A stretch of 64,000 nt of DNA, from assembly GCA_020747015.1 (NCBI GenBank), contig JAGTJM010000016.1, positions 496,001-560,000 of the forward strand, given 5' to 3'. A model generated the notes under the pieces. It searched no databases and was not told the origin of the DNA. It worked only from the letters and a program-made list of their open reading frames with translations. Made by a program: the position numbers and the translations under genes. Within the stretch, counting starts at the first letter, position 1, and each line of letters begins with the position of its first letter. Below are positions 45,942 to 56,950 of this stretch, piece after piece. The stretch comes from Pyrenochaeta sp. MPI-SDFR-AT-0127. Its lineage: Eukaryota; Ascomycota; Dothideomycetes; Pleosporales; Cucurbitariaceae.

Positions 45942-48163
45942 TCATACATATTCCCTGTCTGCGCAGCTCTGGATCATGCCTTTTGGCGTCGCCTCGTACT
46001 CTATCAGGTCCACTTTGCCGTTCTTCTCCACCGTGTTTGCTTGCACGAATACCTTTCTCGGAGTCTTCTTCTTCAGCACTGCCGGTCTGACTAGATTCTC
46101 ATAGAAAGGCTCCACTTCGGTAATATCGTCATACAACCTCTTGGCAGCTTTGACGTCCGCGGTGGCCTTGTAGATGTGTAATTTCTGTAAATAGGCATCA
46201 ACGGCAGGGCGGCCAAGATCCAAAATGCGGTCTCGCTCAAGACGAATAGTCAAATCCGAGAGGTCGTCCTCTTTCCACTCAAGCTCACAGAACTCAACAC
46301 CTGCATTAAGGAAGGTGCGGAGGATTGAGAAGCGGGCTTGCATATGAGCCTGACCCCACTTCCTGCTCTTAGGATCCCAGAACTCGAGAGCAGCAATACC
46401 GGCGCGTGCCATCTGGAGATAAGCTGTGAAGAGTACATCGCCAGCTTCACTATTGATATCGGTTTTGCCGTCGCCGAAACCAAATAATTGCAGGATAGGA
46501 AACTCGCACGATAGCGCCATCGCAACGCATTCAGCCCGACATTCCTCGTACGATGCGGCGATGGTTCCAAACGTTGATCCCCAGGTTTGACCGGGCTTGT
46601 ACCAAGTAGAAATAGGCTTTCCGGATAGAGGCGAAATGGGTGGGTTCTCCTTGTCGAAATTGAATACACCAGGTTCCGTTTCTTGAAGAAGCTTACCGCA
46701 GCCGTGACCAAGCAGCTCGTGAAGGCCAACTTGAACCTCAAACGCAGGGTCGCGATACTTTTGGTACGTTGCGAGGTCTTTCTCCTTGATGAAAGGAATT
46801 GATTCATTGGGAGCTTTGGCAGAAAGGATGTTGCCAAGGGAGACGTTCTTGAAGCCGAAGTTTTGTCGGATGTCATCATAGTTGGGGATGTTGATGCCAG
46901 CAGGGATACTATTTGCAGTCAATAAATCAAGGTGTCGAGAGTCTTGCGGGTTGAACACTTACCCGCTACCAGCAAACGTTAACACTTCCAAGGACGTGAA
47001 ATCTGGGCTAAGGAATTTGTCCTTCTCGAAAGCCTTGTCCCACGGAAGTAATGGAATATATTGTGGCGCCGTCTCCACAAGCTTGCCGAAAGCTTTCGTT
47101 CGCTCCTTGTTGACCATTGCAACGAAGCCTTCCCACTCTCCACGGATGCCGTGAGGATCGCGGTATGTCTCGATGAAGCCAATGTCGGACTCAACTTCCG
47201 GTCCCTTGTCTTGCACCCATGCCATTTGGCTTTTCTTAAAAGCTTGCAGTGAGCCAGTCCTGAAGCTCTTTGAGTACTCTTCCATCATTGTGATCTCGTT
47301 GTCGTTTGCTGCATACTTTTTCGCCTCCTCGATGTGGTGTGAAATTGTGTCCATCTCCTTAGAGTAATCACCGAATACAAGTGTGACCTTGTTGCCATCG
47401 TCTAGGGTCCATTCGCTCTCTTTCAGGTCTCTTTGCTCCGATGATGGGCTGTCCAAAGCTGATGCGATCAGAACCTCGAAACCTCCACTCGTCTTACGAA
47501 TTCTCGTATTCTCTGGTAGTAGACCTTTGCCCTCGAGGAAGTCGCTTACGCCCGCAATCTCCTCTTTTGTGATGTCCGGACTATCGGGATAGTAGGTTGA
47601 GATGTGTCCTGCACTAGGGTAGCCTAGATGCAGCTTTGCTACATCATTTCCTACGTATATTGCATCCTTGAACTTCTCATATAGCGCCAATGTCTCTTTG
47701 TAAATGGTCGCGAGCGCCTTCAACTGTCGAGGCTCTAGTCGTGGAACGAACTTGGAGTCACCAAACGACTTGTAGTTACCATTGTTCCCTAGGAACTGTG
47801 CGGCATAGTCGAGGTATGCATCAATTTCCTCTTGCGAGAGGCCTGCATCTTTCGCAAGGGTCGAGTAGTCACCGTTGCTGTGCTTGTGTAACGCGACAAT
47901 GAAGTCATAAATGTGTTCGGATTCGGAGGAGATTTGGCGTAGGACGATGCGGGTACCCGCGAAGCAAGCACTGAATTATACGTCAGAGGCGTGGATACCG
48001 GTGAAGGGTGTGTCTGGAGATGTTACATGGAGATGTGGTGAGCATAGAGCTTCTCCTTGTCGGTCAGAGCCTCAAAGTGGGGCTTAATGGCAAGGGGAAC
48101 GACGGTTGGTGGGCTGTCAGCCAGGTACTGCTTGAGTGTTTCAGAATCTATACTCGCAGTCAT
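45942..48163 (-). CDS. Dipeptidyl peptidase III (zinc metallopeptidase M49)
   Basis: Three exons (48163-48027, 47970-46963, 46908-45942) give 703 aa, the normal DPP III length. The enzyme removes dipeptides from the N-terminus of short peptides in the cytosol. The hallmark hexapeptide HELLGH is at 445-450, and the second metal motif EECRAE starts at 503 with Glu503 and Glu504. The N-terminal HHISIACFAGTRIVLRQIS and SLEVLTFAGSGIPAGINIPNYDDIRQ blocks are M49-specific. Intron 1 has a weak GTAACA donor, supported because the protein joins correctly across it. An in-frame ATG at 48355 would add 64 residues including a basic stretch. It is convergent with the E2 gene. Confidence 0.93.
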
Positions 48164-48650
48164 TTTAGCTGTAGTTGAAGAATCGAGGTATTGGAATGTG
48201 AGGGTAAAGGCAGCAGCCTGCGGGGACAACAGGAACAGGTGAGCTTCGACGAGGGTGCAGGGGTGTCGATAGCGGGGTATGTTCTGCCCCTCATGTAAAG
48301 ACGCGATCTGGCGCGACTTATATATGCTTGTCTTGAACGAACATAGCCCCCTCATCAATCATCAATGGCGGTTGTCATGCTTCCTGCTTCGTTGGGTAGT
48401 CTTGTACTAGGTATATGACCATAGACCAACGTTTTCAGCCTTTGGCAGCTCGAGATGACGATTGAATATACGTCCATCAAATGTAGAAGGCAGAACTGAG
48501 AGGCACCGGGGATGTTTGTTTTGAAGTAGATCTTGTAGATCGATGTCATGAATGCTGAGTTCAGATATGATATAAGGAAATCTTGAACGCGCTGTATGCT
48601 ATAGTTCGCCAATTTGGACGGCGGCTCTCGGTATTGTACAATGGTTTCTT
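48164..48650. other. Intergenic region between two minus-strand genes
   Basis: These 487 bases include the DPP III promoter and the 3' UTR of the GH16 gene. The DPP III frame stays open back through 48355, so a short N-terminal extension may be encoded here. Confidence 0.45.
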
Positions 48651-49808
48651 TTACAAACCAATAACGGCTGACACCAGTCCCACAACCACCAACAGACCCC
48701 ATGAAACACTCATGCCAGCAGCAGCACTCTTGTTCACACTGACAACCTCAGGCGTACCAACTTGTGCAACATCATCAATTTTGCAAACAGTTTCGCAGCC
48801 CTTTGCGGCTCTCTTCCTGTTAAACCACGAGCTTTCAGTTTCCCTCTTCTCTTGTTTCTTGCCGCCATTGTACGGTCCACTTGTATTGAACGTCATCTCA
48901 ATCCACTGAATCTGGAATTCCGCCGAGTCGCCTACACTCATGTTGCCACTCCACGATCCACCGTCACTCCACATGTTGAGAACTAGAAAGCTAGACTTGC
49001 GGGGGACAGAATAGGTGTTTGCAGCCACTTGCTTGTCGTTGAGGTACCAGTAGCTGTTCTTCGGGAGCCAGTCGATACGGTGCTCTTGCCATTCGTCCCA
49101 GCGAGGCAGGTTGGTGGGACCAACCGACGCGGCCTGGATTTCATTGCCTTGTTTGTCGACAGCAGGTTGATTGGTGTATCTGATCTGATCGGTGGGATCA
49201 TCGGTCAGAATCTCAATGTCAGACTCGTTGGTGTCGTCGTAGAAGGTGAAGAAGCCAGCTACGGCGCCCTTGCTTCCCTTGACACGTCCGTACATCCTCA
49301 TGGAAACATGCATTAGGTTCTTCTGGAGATTCTCCACTTCGCCTGCCGTCTGATAATCGCCCTCGCGCGAAGTACGGAGCGTGAGAAACGAGACATTGTC
49401 CTCCTGTGCAAGGTAGACATTGGCAAGGGAGTTGTTCATCGGAACAGGAAAGTCTGCAGTGGCCGGCTTGCTCCAGTTTTGGATATTCCAATCTGTGTTC
49501 CAGGCGTTACTGCTGAAGAGGGACGGCTGCCATGTGGGCTCGCTACCAGCAATCTGTGTATCGTTGAGAACAGGCGGTGCCTCGGTCATGGCGCCTTGAA
49601 TGTTCCGGAAGTCGAAGAAGCGGTAATATTGGAAATACTCTGGCGTCTGGGAGTTTTGGCCCGACTGGACGACATAGCAGTTGCAATCTGCATTGTTGTC
49701 TTTGGGGGTCTGATTATTTGTGGTAGTGTAGGCGTTGGCAGCGAGGACAGGCTGGAGGAGTGCCGTAAGTGGCAGGAGCAGTGCTCCGAGAGGCGGGAGG
49801 AAAGACAT
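48651..49808 (-). CDS. GPI-anchored GH16-family glucanase/transglycosylase-like protein
   Basis: This intronless gene encodes 386 aa from the ATG at 49808. A signal peptide (MSFLPPLGALLLPLTALLQPVLA) is followed by a jelly-roll domain of concanavalin-A type. The active-site motif ESDIE has Glu195, Asp197 and Glu199, matching the GH16 ExDxE pattern. YGRVKGSKGAVAGFFTFYDD, WDEWQEHRIDWLPKNSYWYL and LVLNMWSDGGSW are family blocks around it. Many NxS/T sites are present. The C-terminus ends with a hydrophobic GPI signal (GLLVVVGLVSAVIGL). It probably acts on beta-glucan in the wall. The exact activity cannot be told. It is not of the Crh chitin-glucan type by motif. Confidence 0.9.
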   Translation of the reverse strand: MSFLPPLGALLLPLTALLQPVLAANAYTTTNNQTPKDNNADCNCYVVQSGQNSQTPEYFQYYRFFDFRNIQGAMTEAPPVLNDTQIAGSEPTWQPSLFSSNAWNTDWNIQNWSKPATADFPVPMNNSLANVYLAQEDNVSFLTLRTSREGDYQTAGEVENLQKNLMHVSMRMYGRVKGSKGAVAGFFTFYDDTNESDIEILTDDPTDQIRYTNQPAVDKQGNEIQAASVGPTNLPRWDEWQEHRIDWLPKNSYWYLNDKQVAANTYSVPRKSSFLVLNMWSDGGSWSGNMSVGDSAEFQIQWIEMTFNTSGPYNGGKKQEKRETESSWFNRKRAAKGCETVCKIDDVAQVGTPEVVSVNKSAAAGMSVSWGLLVVVGLVSAVIGL

Positions 49809-50944
49809 GGTGGTATTCAATGGCTTGCTTAGTATCCGAGAAAAAAGTAGTTCTGTGTAGAGAAAGACGATTAAGTAATTAAACAACAAGGATTTGTGGA
49901 AACAATAGATGATCGACGGCTAGCAGTAAACGAAAAAAAGCGAGTGTCACCTAGCCATGAAATAAACGACGAGAGGAGGAAACGGTACAGCAAGACGAAG
50001 GCGAAGACTGCCCAGGCCAAAACGTGGAATCAGTAAGCTCATATACGGGTGCAGTAAGCCACCATCCGCTTACACGGCACCCAGTAGCGGAGCACGGAAG
50101 AGGCGCGCGATTTGCAGGCGGAAGTCTCCCCTAGCTCGACGTCAGAAAGGCGCTGTTTTGCGTGTTTCGGGTGTTGTCCAGCTCCAGTGCAGGACTCGTG
50201 GGACTTTTGCGCGCATAGCCACACTGCTTCTGGACCGTTGCAGGGCTGCTGGCGGCGATCCTGCCCCCTGGCTTAGCTCCTTTGGGGTGCGTAGCGTCAT
50301 TGGTGCGGGAGTGTCGGCGTATCGCCAAGGTGGCTTTGCAGAGGCTCTCCACTCGATGGGCGTGGAGCTGAGCAGATTAGGCATTTGTCAAAGAACAAAT
50401 CTGTTGAATCAAGATTGTGATGGGACGGATACGAGGGGTGGCTGTAGCACCAAGGACTTCTGCTGAGCTTGGAGATGCTTGTGATGAGGAGGTGGAAATG
50501 AACAAACTCAATGGATGCAGGGGCCGGCACCAGCCACAACACGTGCAGCACGCCAATGCAACCAGGGACTAAAATAGGCATTCCAATATTCGTCCACTGC
50601 ACACCAGTGGGTAGTTTGGTTTGATGAAACGAGCACAGTTCTTCGTCGCTAGCAAACTGTAAGTCTACTGAGCTTGTTATCCTCAAGCTGGCCTAGGTCA
50701 CTCGCTAACCTCATGCACACCATATCGCCAATCCTAAACAGCATGTAGTAAACCTCATCCCTTTTCAGCCAAACCATGCTCATGCATTTGCTGCCGATCT
50801 TCCCGGCCTGCAGAAGAAAGTAATGTCTGTACTGACGAAACATCTGCGCCACATCTTGGCAGCTGAAGAGCGTTATAACTACATAACGAACAAGAGTGGA
50901 GACTCAACATAGCGCATTCCCAAGCGTCGATTCCCGTACGCAAA
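49809..50944. other. Divergent intergenic region, GH16 / second HET gene
   Basis: This 1.1 kb stretch lies between two divergent genes. It holds the promoters. Short frames on both strands at 50130-50690 have no recognisable features. Confidence 0.45.
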
Positions 50945-53776
50945 ATGTCTAACACAGCCATCGACTCAGATGGACGCCCGAGGCCGGAGTCCGAGGAACT
51001 GATTACCACGAAGCTCCTCTTTCAGCGGCAAGGCTTTGTGCAATGCATGCCAGCGGTCTACAGGAAACACCTCGGGATACGCATGGGTCGGCTATGCTCC
51101 GCTCATGTGTAGCAATTCCTTGGGTCGCTGATCGATCACAGAATTTCCAGATCGCCTTGTCGTGCACAATGTACGCACTGTGGAAGAGATTGACGACATC
51201 AAATTCGACCAGGCTGATGTCGATGCCATCACCAAGAGCATCGACGAATGTTATTTTGCAGTGACCAAGTATGATAACATTGATATTGACAAACTTCGCC
51301 TGCCTGCGCAGACACATATTGCAGAGGCCAGTGGTCCTGAACCCTCTCCACCCTATGACAAGACAAGGCTGCATCTTGACTCTCAGCAATATCGTGTCTT
51401 GGATGTCTACCCAGGAAGCCCGGGCGACCTGATTCTGTGTAAACTTTCTGTCGCTTCCTCATTCTTGGCCACTGACTTTGAAGCCCTATCCTATGTCTGG
51501 GGTGAGGGCACGGCTGTAGAACCCTTGCTTGTTAACGGATGCAGCATGAAAGTAACCCAGAACTTGCACAAAGCTCTGCAATCCTTACGGCATCGCACAG
51601 AGCCCAGAATACTCTGGGTCGATGCTATATGCATTGATCAAAGCAACGTAGACGAAAAGAACGTACAAGTTGCCATGATGGGAGACATATACCGTGCAGC
51701 AAAGACGGTATGCGTTTTCCTTGGAGAGGCGGATGAGCAGAGCGAGTCCTTTTTTCGCTTTTTCAGCGAGCACCAAGGCCTTCATCCAGCTGGCGCCGAG
51801 CTACTCGATGAGACTCGAAGCTACCTGAAAATTAGTGAGCTAGCCATACTCCGCGCTTTTACTTCATTGATTCTTCGGCCATGGTTCAGTCGCATGTGGA
51901 TTTACCAGGTAGACTCTGACCTAGTGTTCCATGTTACCCTTCCAGTTTTAACATAATAATGGGAGTTTCACATTGGTACGAAGCACCCGAGAATCTACCT
52001 TGGTAGGAATTACTTGTCTGCTTCCACCATTTTCGGCTCCTTGTTCGGCTATTTGGCTGATAACTGCTGTCTTCCCGTACTGCGTTTCAGCGAGCTGGCA
52101 CAACCCTTTCAGAACCAGCCTATAGGTATGATTCGTTTTCGATGACAACCCCTGCTTCTAGAATCCCCCCCAGCATGAATGAGGGTGGGACGATCCATGG
52201 TCTCTGATGACTCAGTAAAGCTTTCAAGCCGTACAAACGAGGATGACGGTTGCTTTATGCGTGGGTGACTGACTACATGCAGAATGCTTGCCAGTGTATG
52301 CGAAGGAGCCGCAGCAGGTATCATGCACTCGTTATCACGAGCTTCAACAAAAGGCGTTACTCTGCCGTTATGCTGTTTACATGAACAACATGGTGCCCCG
52401 GTTCCTGTCATTGTGGCTCTCTGACCAAGCAATCGCAGCTGTACGTTGCAAAGACCTTCGAGACAATATTTTCGGGGTCTCAGGCATGTTCGACCCAGTG
52501 GCCAAGGCAATTCTGGCACCAGACTACACAATGCGGGTCAACGACGTGTTTATGCGAACCACGGCTTGGAGCATGATGATGGACGATACATACTTTTTCG
52601 TACTCCTTCGATATCATTTCCTTGATGATCAACATTATCCCTCGTGGGTTCTAGATTTCACAAACCCCCAACCGTACCATGCTATGCCCCATCGAATCGA
52701 GGTCCCTCAGGAGACAATCTTTCCGGACAAGGACTCTCTCGCACATTACTGCATAGTCCATCATCAAGTCTTATACATTGAGGGTCTAGAGTCAACCACA
52801 ATCAGTGATGCATTCGCCATACCAGACAGCGATGATTTCAACAAACTCAAAAAATTGTGGGAAGTTGAGCAGGAACTTCTTGCCGCCGATACTACCGATA
52901 AAGTAGAGACACCCATTGATGACGATGATGCCACTCAGCTCACATCCCGCATTGTGGAATGGACAATGGGATTTTCAGCATTTTCAGGAATTCTATCGTC
53001 TTTCCTGGCACCGCATTCCACCTTCTACATTGAGATCATTTCAGCTCGTTTCCCCGACTTTCCCGAAACGCCAGAATACACCTCTTGGATCGCTATGCAG
53101 GAGCTACTGGGCGCCCTCTTGTTCGATGCAGACCGCCCTGATTTGCGAATTCTGGGAATCATGCCGCACCCGGAGTGTCCACGGCGATAGCATTTCCACA
53201 GCCTCCAACCCCTCGTCGATGCGCTATGCCCGGTTGCAACGGGCTCTGCTAAACTCAGACAGTGCAGCGAACGCAAAGGTCCTACAGCACCTGCACGAGT
53301 TCCTCGAAGACACGATACCCACCATGTATGATCAGGAAGCATACGAGGCCTATCTTGACAAGCACGGCTTTTCAGTTCACGATGCTCACCGCAATGCCAA
53401 AATTCTGATAACGCTCGCCGCCACTCGAGGCGTTACAGCCGTGGAATCCGTGTTTTTGGGGCTTGCTAGAGTCATAACGTACGAGTTTGCCAACCGGCGA
53501 GATGAATACGCCCAGCGACTGCTTAATAGCACTTTTGTCACCACAACATGCGGACTACCCGGCGTCGGGCCAGAGGGGGTGCGAGGCTTCCAAAAGGGGG
53601 ACAAGATTGTCTTCTTCAGGAAATTACCGCAGCTGATGGCTGTTCGGCCTTGTGAGGATGGCTCTGGAGCATATCGCTTTGTTGGCATCGTGGAGATGAA
53701 GGGCATGATTGGTGGCTCGTTGTGGAATAGAGCCGAGATCAAAAACGGGAGACCTAGGCTGTACAAGATACGTTGA
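50945..53776 (+). CDS. HET-domain protein, five-exon model with weak splice sites
   Basis: My model has exons 50945-51086, 51142-51908, 51966-52125, 52283-53120 and 53191-53776, giving 830 aa. The HET domain (about 135-275) has FEALSYVWGEGTAVEPLLV, ILWVDAICIDQSNVDEKNVQ and MGDIYRAAKTVCVFLGEA, all canonical. A later block, CKDLRDNIFGVSGMF...DYT, is the usual post-HET motif. The C-terminus, GDKIVFFRK then YRFVGIVEMKGMIGG, is the common terminal module of this family. Two points are weak. After MWIYQ the usual Glu is missing, because the acceptor I use is GGGAG/TTT. The last intron needs a GTTCGA donor; without it the frame breaks at the stop at 53188-53190. So it could be intact or a recent pseudogene. 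Confidence 0.7.
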
Positions 53777-54367
53777 AGGAACGTTGAGTGGATGGAAACT
53801 GTCAGGCTCTGCATTCGCTCGAGGAGACAAAGACTTCAGTTTCTTTAACCAACACGCTGGCATATCAGCGGCTGTATTCAATGGGATAACATGGCTCTTG
53901 CAGGGCATCTAACTCACATCTCATTATTATGGAAAGTATTGCTAACGATCGAAGGAATGCTTCAAAAAGAGGCTATCGGTAATTTGTTCTACTATTCGCT
54001 GCCCCGTTGGGTATACAAAGCATTATTTCCAGACGTGACTCACCACCACCACCATCATCATGCCCAGCTATTATGCCTCATTTGCATACTCTCATGCTAA
54101 TTACGTAGGCTCTCCCGTCCAGCTATAGCGATGGCCTCGTTCACTGTTTTGATTAAACATATGACTATGACGGCTATAGTGTTGTAGTAAACACCCATAG
54201 GAGGCTTTGCGGAAGATACTCGCAATCCTATCAGTGCCATCCAAGCTGATGGCAAGCGCATATGGCGTGCTGAACCCGGTTAAGCCACGAGAATTGCGCA
54301 GTAGCCCATCGAGGCATCGTATCGCAATTGTTGGTAGCAAGTTTCTGATGATTACTGCACTCATGAT
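53777..54367. other. Convergent intergenic region
   Basis: These 591 bases lie between the second HET gene and UPF3. They include a short (CAC/CAT) trinucleotide run at 54041-54061. I see no gene. Confidence 0.5.
54041..54061. repeat. Short CAC/CAT trinucleotide run
   Basis: Seven triplets of the form CAY lie in tandem (four CAC, then three CAT). It is non-coding in my model. It is probably a small microsatellite. Confidence 0.8.
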
Positions 54368-56300
54368 TCAGGTTGTGGTGTCACTGCTAGCGACAGGCGT
54401 AGGAACAGCATGAGCAACAGCTGGTGAAGCTGGCGTCGAACCACTGCCACCTGCAGCCGAACCAGGAATGACATGTCCGCCACCCCTTGCGCCACCACGA
54501 CCGCCTCGTCCTCGAGGTGCAAAGCCTCCACGACCGCCTCGAGCTGGTCCTGTTGGTGGCCCATTAAAGCGAGGGTTCGGATTCGGGTTCGCATTTCGAG
54601 CAACCTTTTCCTTACGTTCAAGAACTTGCACGGCTCCTTGAGCAATTTTGATAGGGCTGGCAGCCATGGCCTTCTGTAAGCCTTCAGGCTCGGCGAAGTC
54701 TACGTATGCAAAACCCTTACGCTTGTCAATCTCGACTTTCTCAATGCCTCCAAAGGTCTTCAATGCCTCCTCGATGAGTGGCTCGGTGATTCCTTGAGAC
54801 GGATTGGCATGTTTGAGAAAAGCTTGCTTGCTTGTAGGAGCAGGGGCAGGCGGAGTTGGTGTGGCCTTGGAACTCGGGTTGACTGCCGGAGCTGGTGCAG
54901 TATCCTTCTTTGCCGGTGCGTGGTGCGGTTGGGCTGAGGTAGAGGTATTTCTGGCAGCGGCAGGTTCAGTTGGTGGAGCCCGCGAGGCAGCTGGGCCTTT
55001 TGGCACAGTTGGAGATTGAGTGGCCTGAGGCTTCTTGAGAATTTGGGGGGTTGAGGATTTGGTCGGCGTCTGTGCCTTTGCATCTTCGGTATTGGCTTTG
55101 TTGTTCGATTTGTCCGTCATTCCAGCCTTGAAAGCCCGCCTTTCAGCGCGAGTCGGACGCTCTTTCTTGTGGCCTTGAGTGGTCCGGTCCGAGGTTGATG
55201 CTGGGCTAGGTTGAGCAACAGACGCATCCTTGGTTTTGTCATCAGATGTTCCAGCGTCTTTGGGCTGAGCAGCAGCATCTGACACAGCAGGACCGACCTC
55301 ACGCTTGGTTCCACGCCGACGGTTAGGCGCAGGGCCAACACCGAGGTCGCGCTGGAGCATCGACTTGGCAAGGGCAACGTTGCCGCGTTTGCGCTCTGGT
55401 GCTGGGCTAGCAGAAGCCTTGTCGTTCCCACCAGCGGCATTCGTCTTCGAGGCCGATGCGTCCTTGTTGAGAATCTTGACAGCCTCTTTTGCTGCATGAG
55501 CCTTGTCAGCCTTGCTGGCTCGGCGGTTCTTGTCTCCAGTATTGAGCGCGTTCTCTTTGCCCGGCTTAGCCAGAATCTTCTTCTCAGAGCGATCTGCGGC
55601 ATCTTCTTTGGCCTCTGCACGAGCTTGCCGGTTGGCCTTTGAGTTTGGCTTGTCCCTGTTTGCTTTCTTTTCTCTGAGCGCTTCGATTAGTGGTGTGGTT
55701 TTGACCTTCTCTTTGTGTGCCTCATTCTCGGGAGCGGGGGCCTTTGTAATAGGGTTGGTCAGGCTCTCAAGGAAGTCCTTGAACTCCTGGTCCTGGTCGA
55801 TGGTGCTTTGTCGGTTGTCGTTTCTCCGGCGTCCACCAGGCATCTTGGGATAGGGAGCATACTCGAGGGTGGGCGGTCCAACGAGGGCAGCGTCTTGCCA
55901 TGACTTTGCCGCGTCCTGGAAATTGGCGGCACGAACGTGGTCACCAAGGGCCTTGACGTGCTCTGGCTTGGTGACGTGGAGATAGGCTCGGGCTGGCTTG
56001 GAGGGTTTGGCTGCACTGTACGAGAGTTGGAGTCATGGTCATGGAGAGTGTGGAGAAGACATACTCTGTGGAGATCTTGCCCTTTCTGTACACCAGCCAG
56101 TCAATCTTGCCGGTCCCCGGTTTCCACTCATCGCCCAGGACACCGTCGAATTCGGCTTTGGTCAAGCCTGGGGGCAGTCGGCGACAGATGAGCTTCAGGC
56201 GTGGTTGGGCGGCTTTGGGACCACGAGGGGCCTGTGCAGGGGCATTCTTGTGGAGGGCCGAGACGGGCAGGACGCCGTTGATGCCAGCAGGCGGTGCCAT
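54368..56300 (-). CDS. UPF3: Nonsense-mediated decay factor Upf3 (Smg4/UPF3 domain)
   Basis: Two exons (56300-56065, 56015-54368) give 627 aa. The N-terminal Smg4/UPF3 RNP-like domain runs from about 34 to 140: LKLICRRLPPGLTKAEFDG, WLVYRKGKISTDAAKPSKPA and RAYLHVTKPEHVKALGDHV. The centre is a long Lys/Ala/Ser/Pro-rich disordered region. A second RRM-like segment lies near 500-570 (LIEEALKTFGGIEKVEIDK then GFAYVDFAEPEGLQKAMAA). It is followed by an RGG-type Gly/Arg region (GRGGFAPRGRGGRGGARGG). Upf3 links the exon or termination complex to Upf2 and Upf1 in mRNA surveillance. The extra RRM and RGG tail are common in filamentous fungi as far as I know, but I could not check that. Confidence 0.87.
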
Positions 56301-56950
56301 CAAGGGCTATGCTGGTCGCGACAGGCGGTGGCTGGGTCCTCTCTAGTCGTGCGCCAGAGCTTGCTGGGCGTCTCGCGACCGTGTCGTGAAGAAGTTGGGC
56401 AAAGGTGGCGGGGAGGGGACGAGGTGGAGGGGAGAGGGGCGATGGCTAGGAATGTACATTGGAAGGCGAAAAGGGTGCAGTGGCAGGCAGAGACGCTTTC
56501 GACCGTGAATTGCGACTACTCCTAGAGCTCCTTTGGGGGCAATGACGCAGGCGCGGTGGGAAATGCTATCAGAAGTGAATTATCCCACTGCGAGCACTCG
56601 AGGCCTTGCTCGGCAAGCGCCGCAGCCATGGGCCCTCTGCAGGCGCCCCACGGGAACCTCGCTCTGTCTATTTGCTCTACGCCGCTCGACCCCCCAACAC
56701 ATATGGTGTAGAGGAGCTCTCCAGGCTGCCCGCAACGTCGTCTCTCCCTCGCTTGCCATACTGTGCATCTTCCTCTCTTCGCCTGCAACCCATGATACCC
56801 CCCGAGCATCGCGACGTCACACCTCAGCACCCCCACCGTCACACGACCGACACCCGTCCCACCGCCGTTGCTGCATTTCCAGCGTTGAGCACGTCTTTAT
56901 CCGCTCTCCAGTTTCCTTGCCCACCCGACAATTGACCCAATATATCCACG
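56301..56950. promoter_or_regulatory. Divergent intergenic region, UPF3 / PPG1
   Basis: These 650 bases lie between two divergent genes and hold both promoters. C-rich, CACAC-containing sequence precedes the PPG1 ATG (56780-56940). Open frames crossing this stretch have no family features. Confidence 0.5.

Noticed and set aside
51945..51960. TTCCAG as acceptor of the third intron boundary in the second HET gene
   Set aside because: It leads into two in-frame stop codons (TAATAA) before the conserved FHIGTKHP segment.
54760..55620. Minus-strand frames of 107 and 167 codons inside UPF3
   Set aside because: They are shifted frames of the repetitive Lys/Ala/Pro-rich UPF3 centre. The real frame joins the Smg4/UPF3 domain and the RRM-like part.
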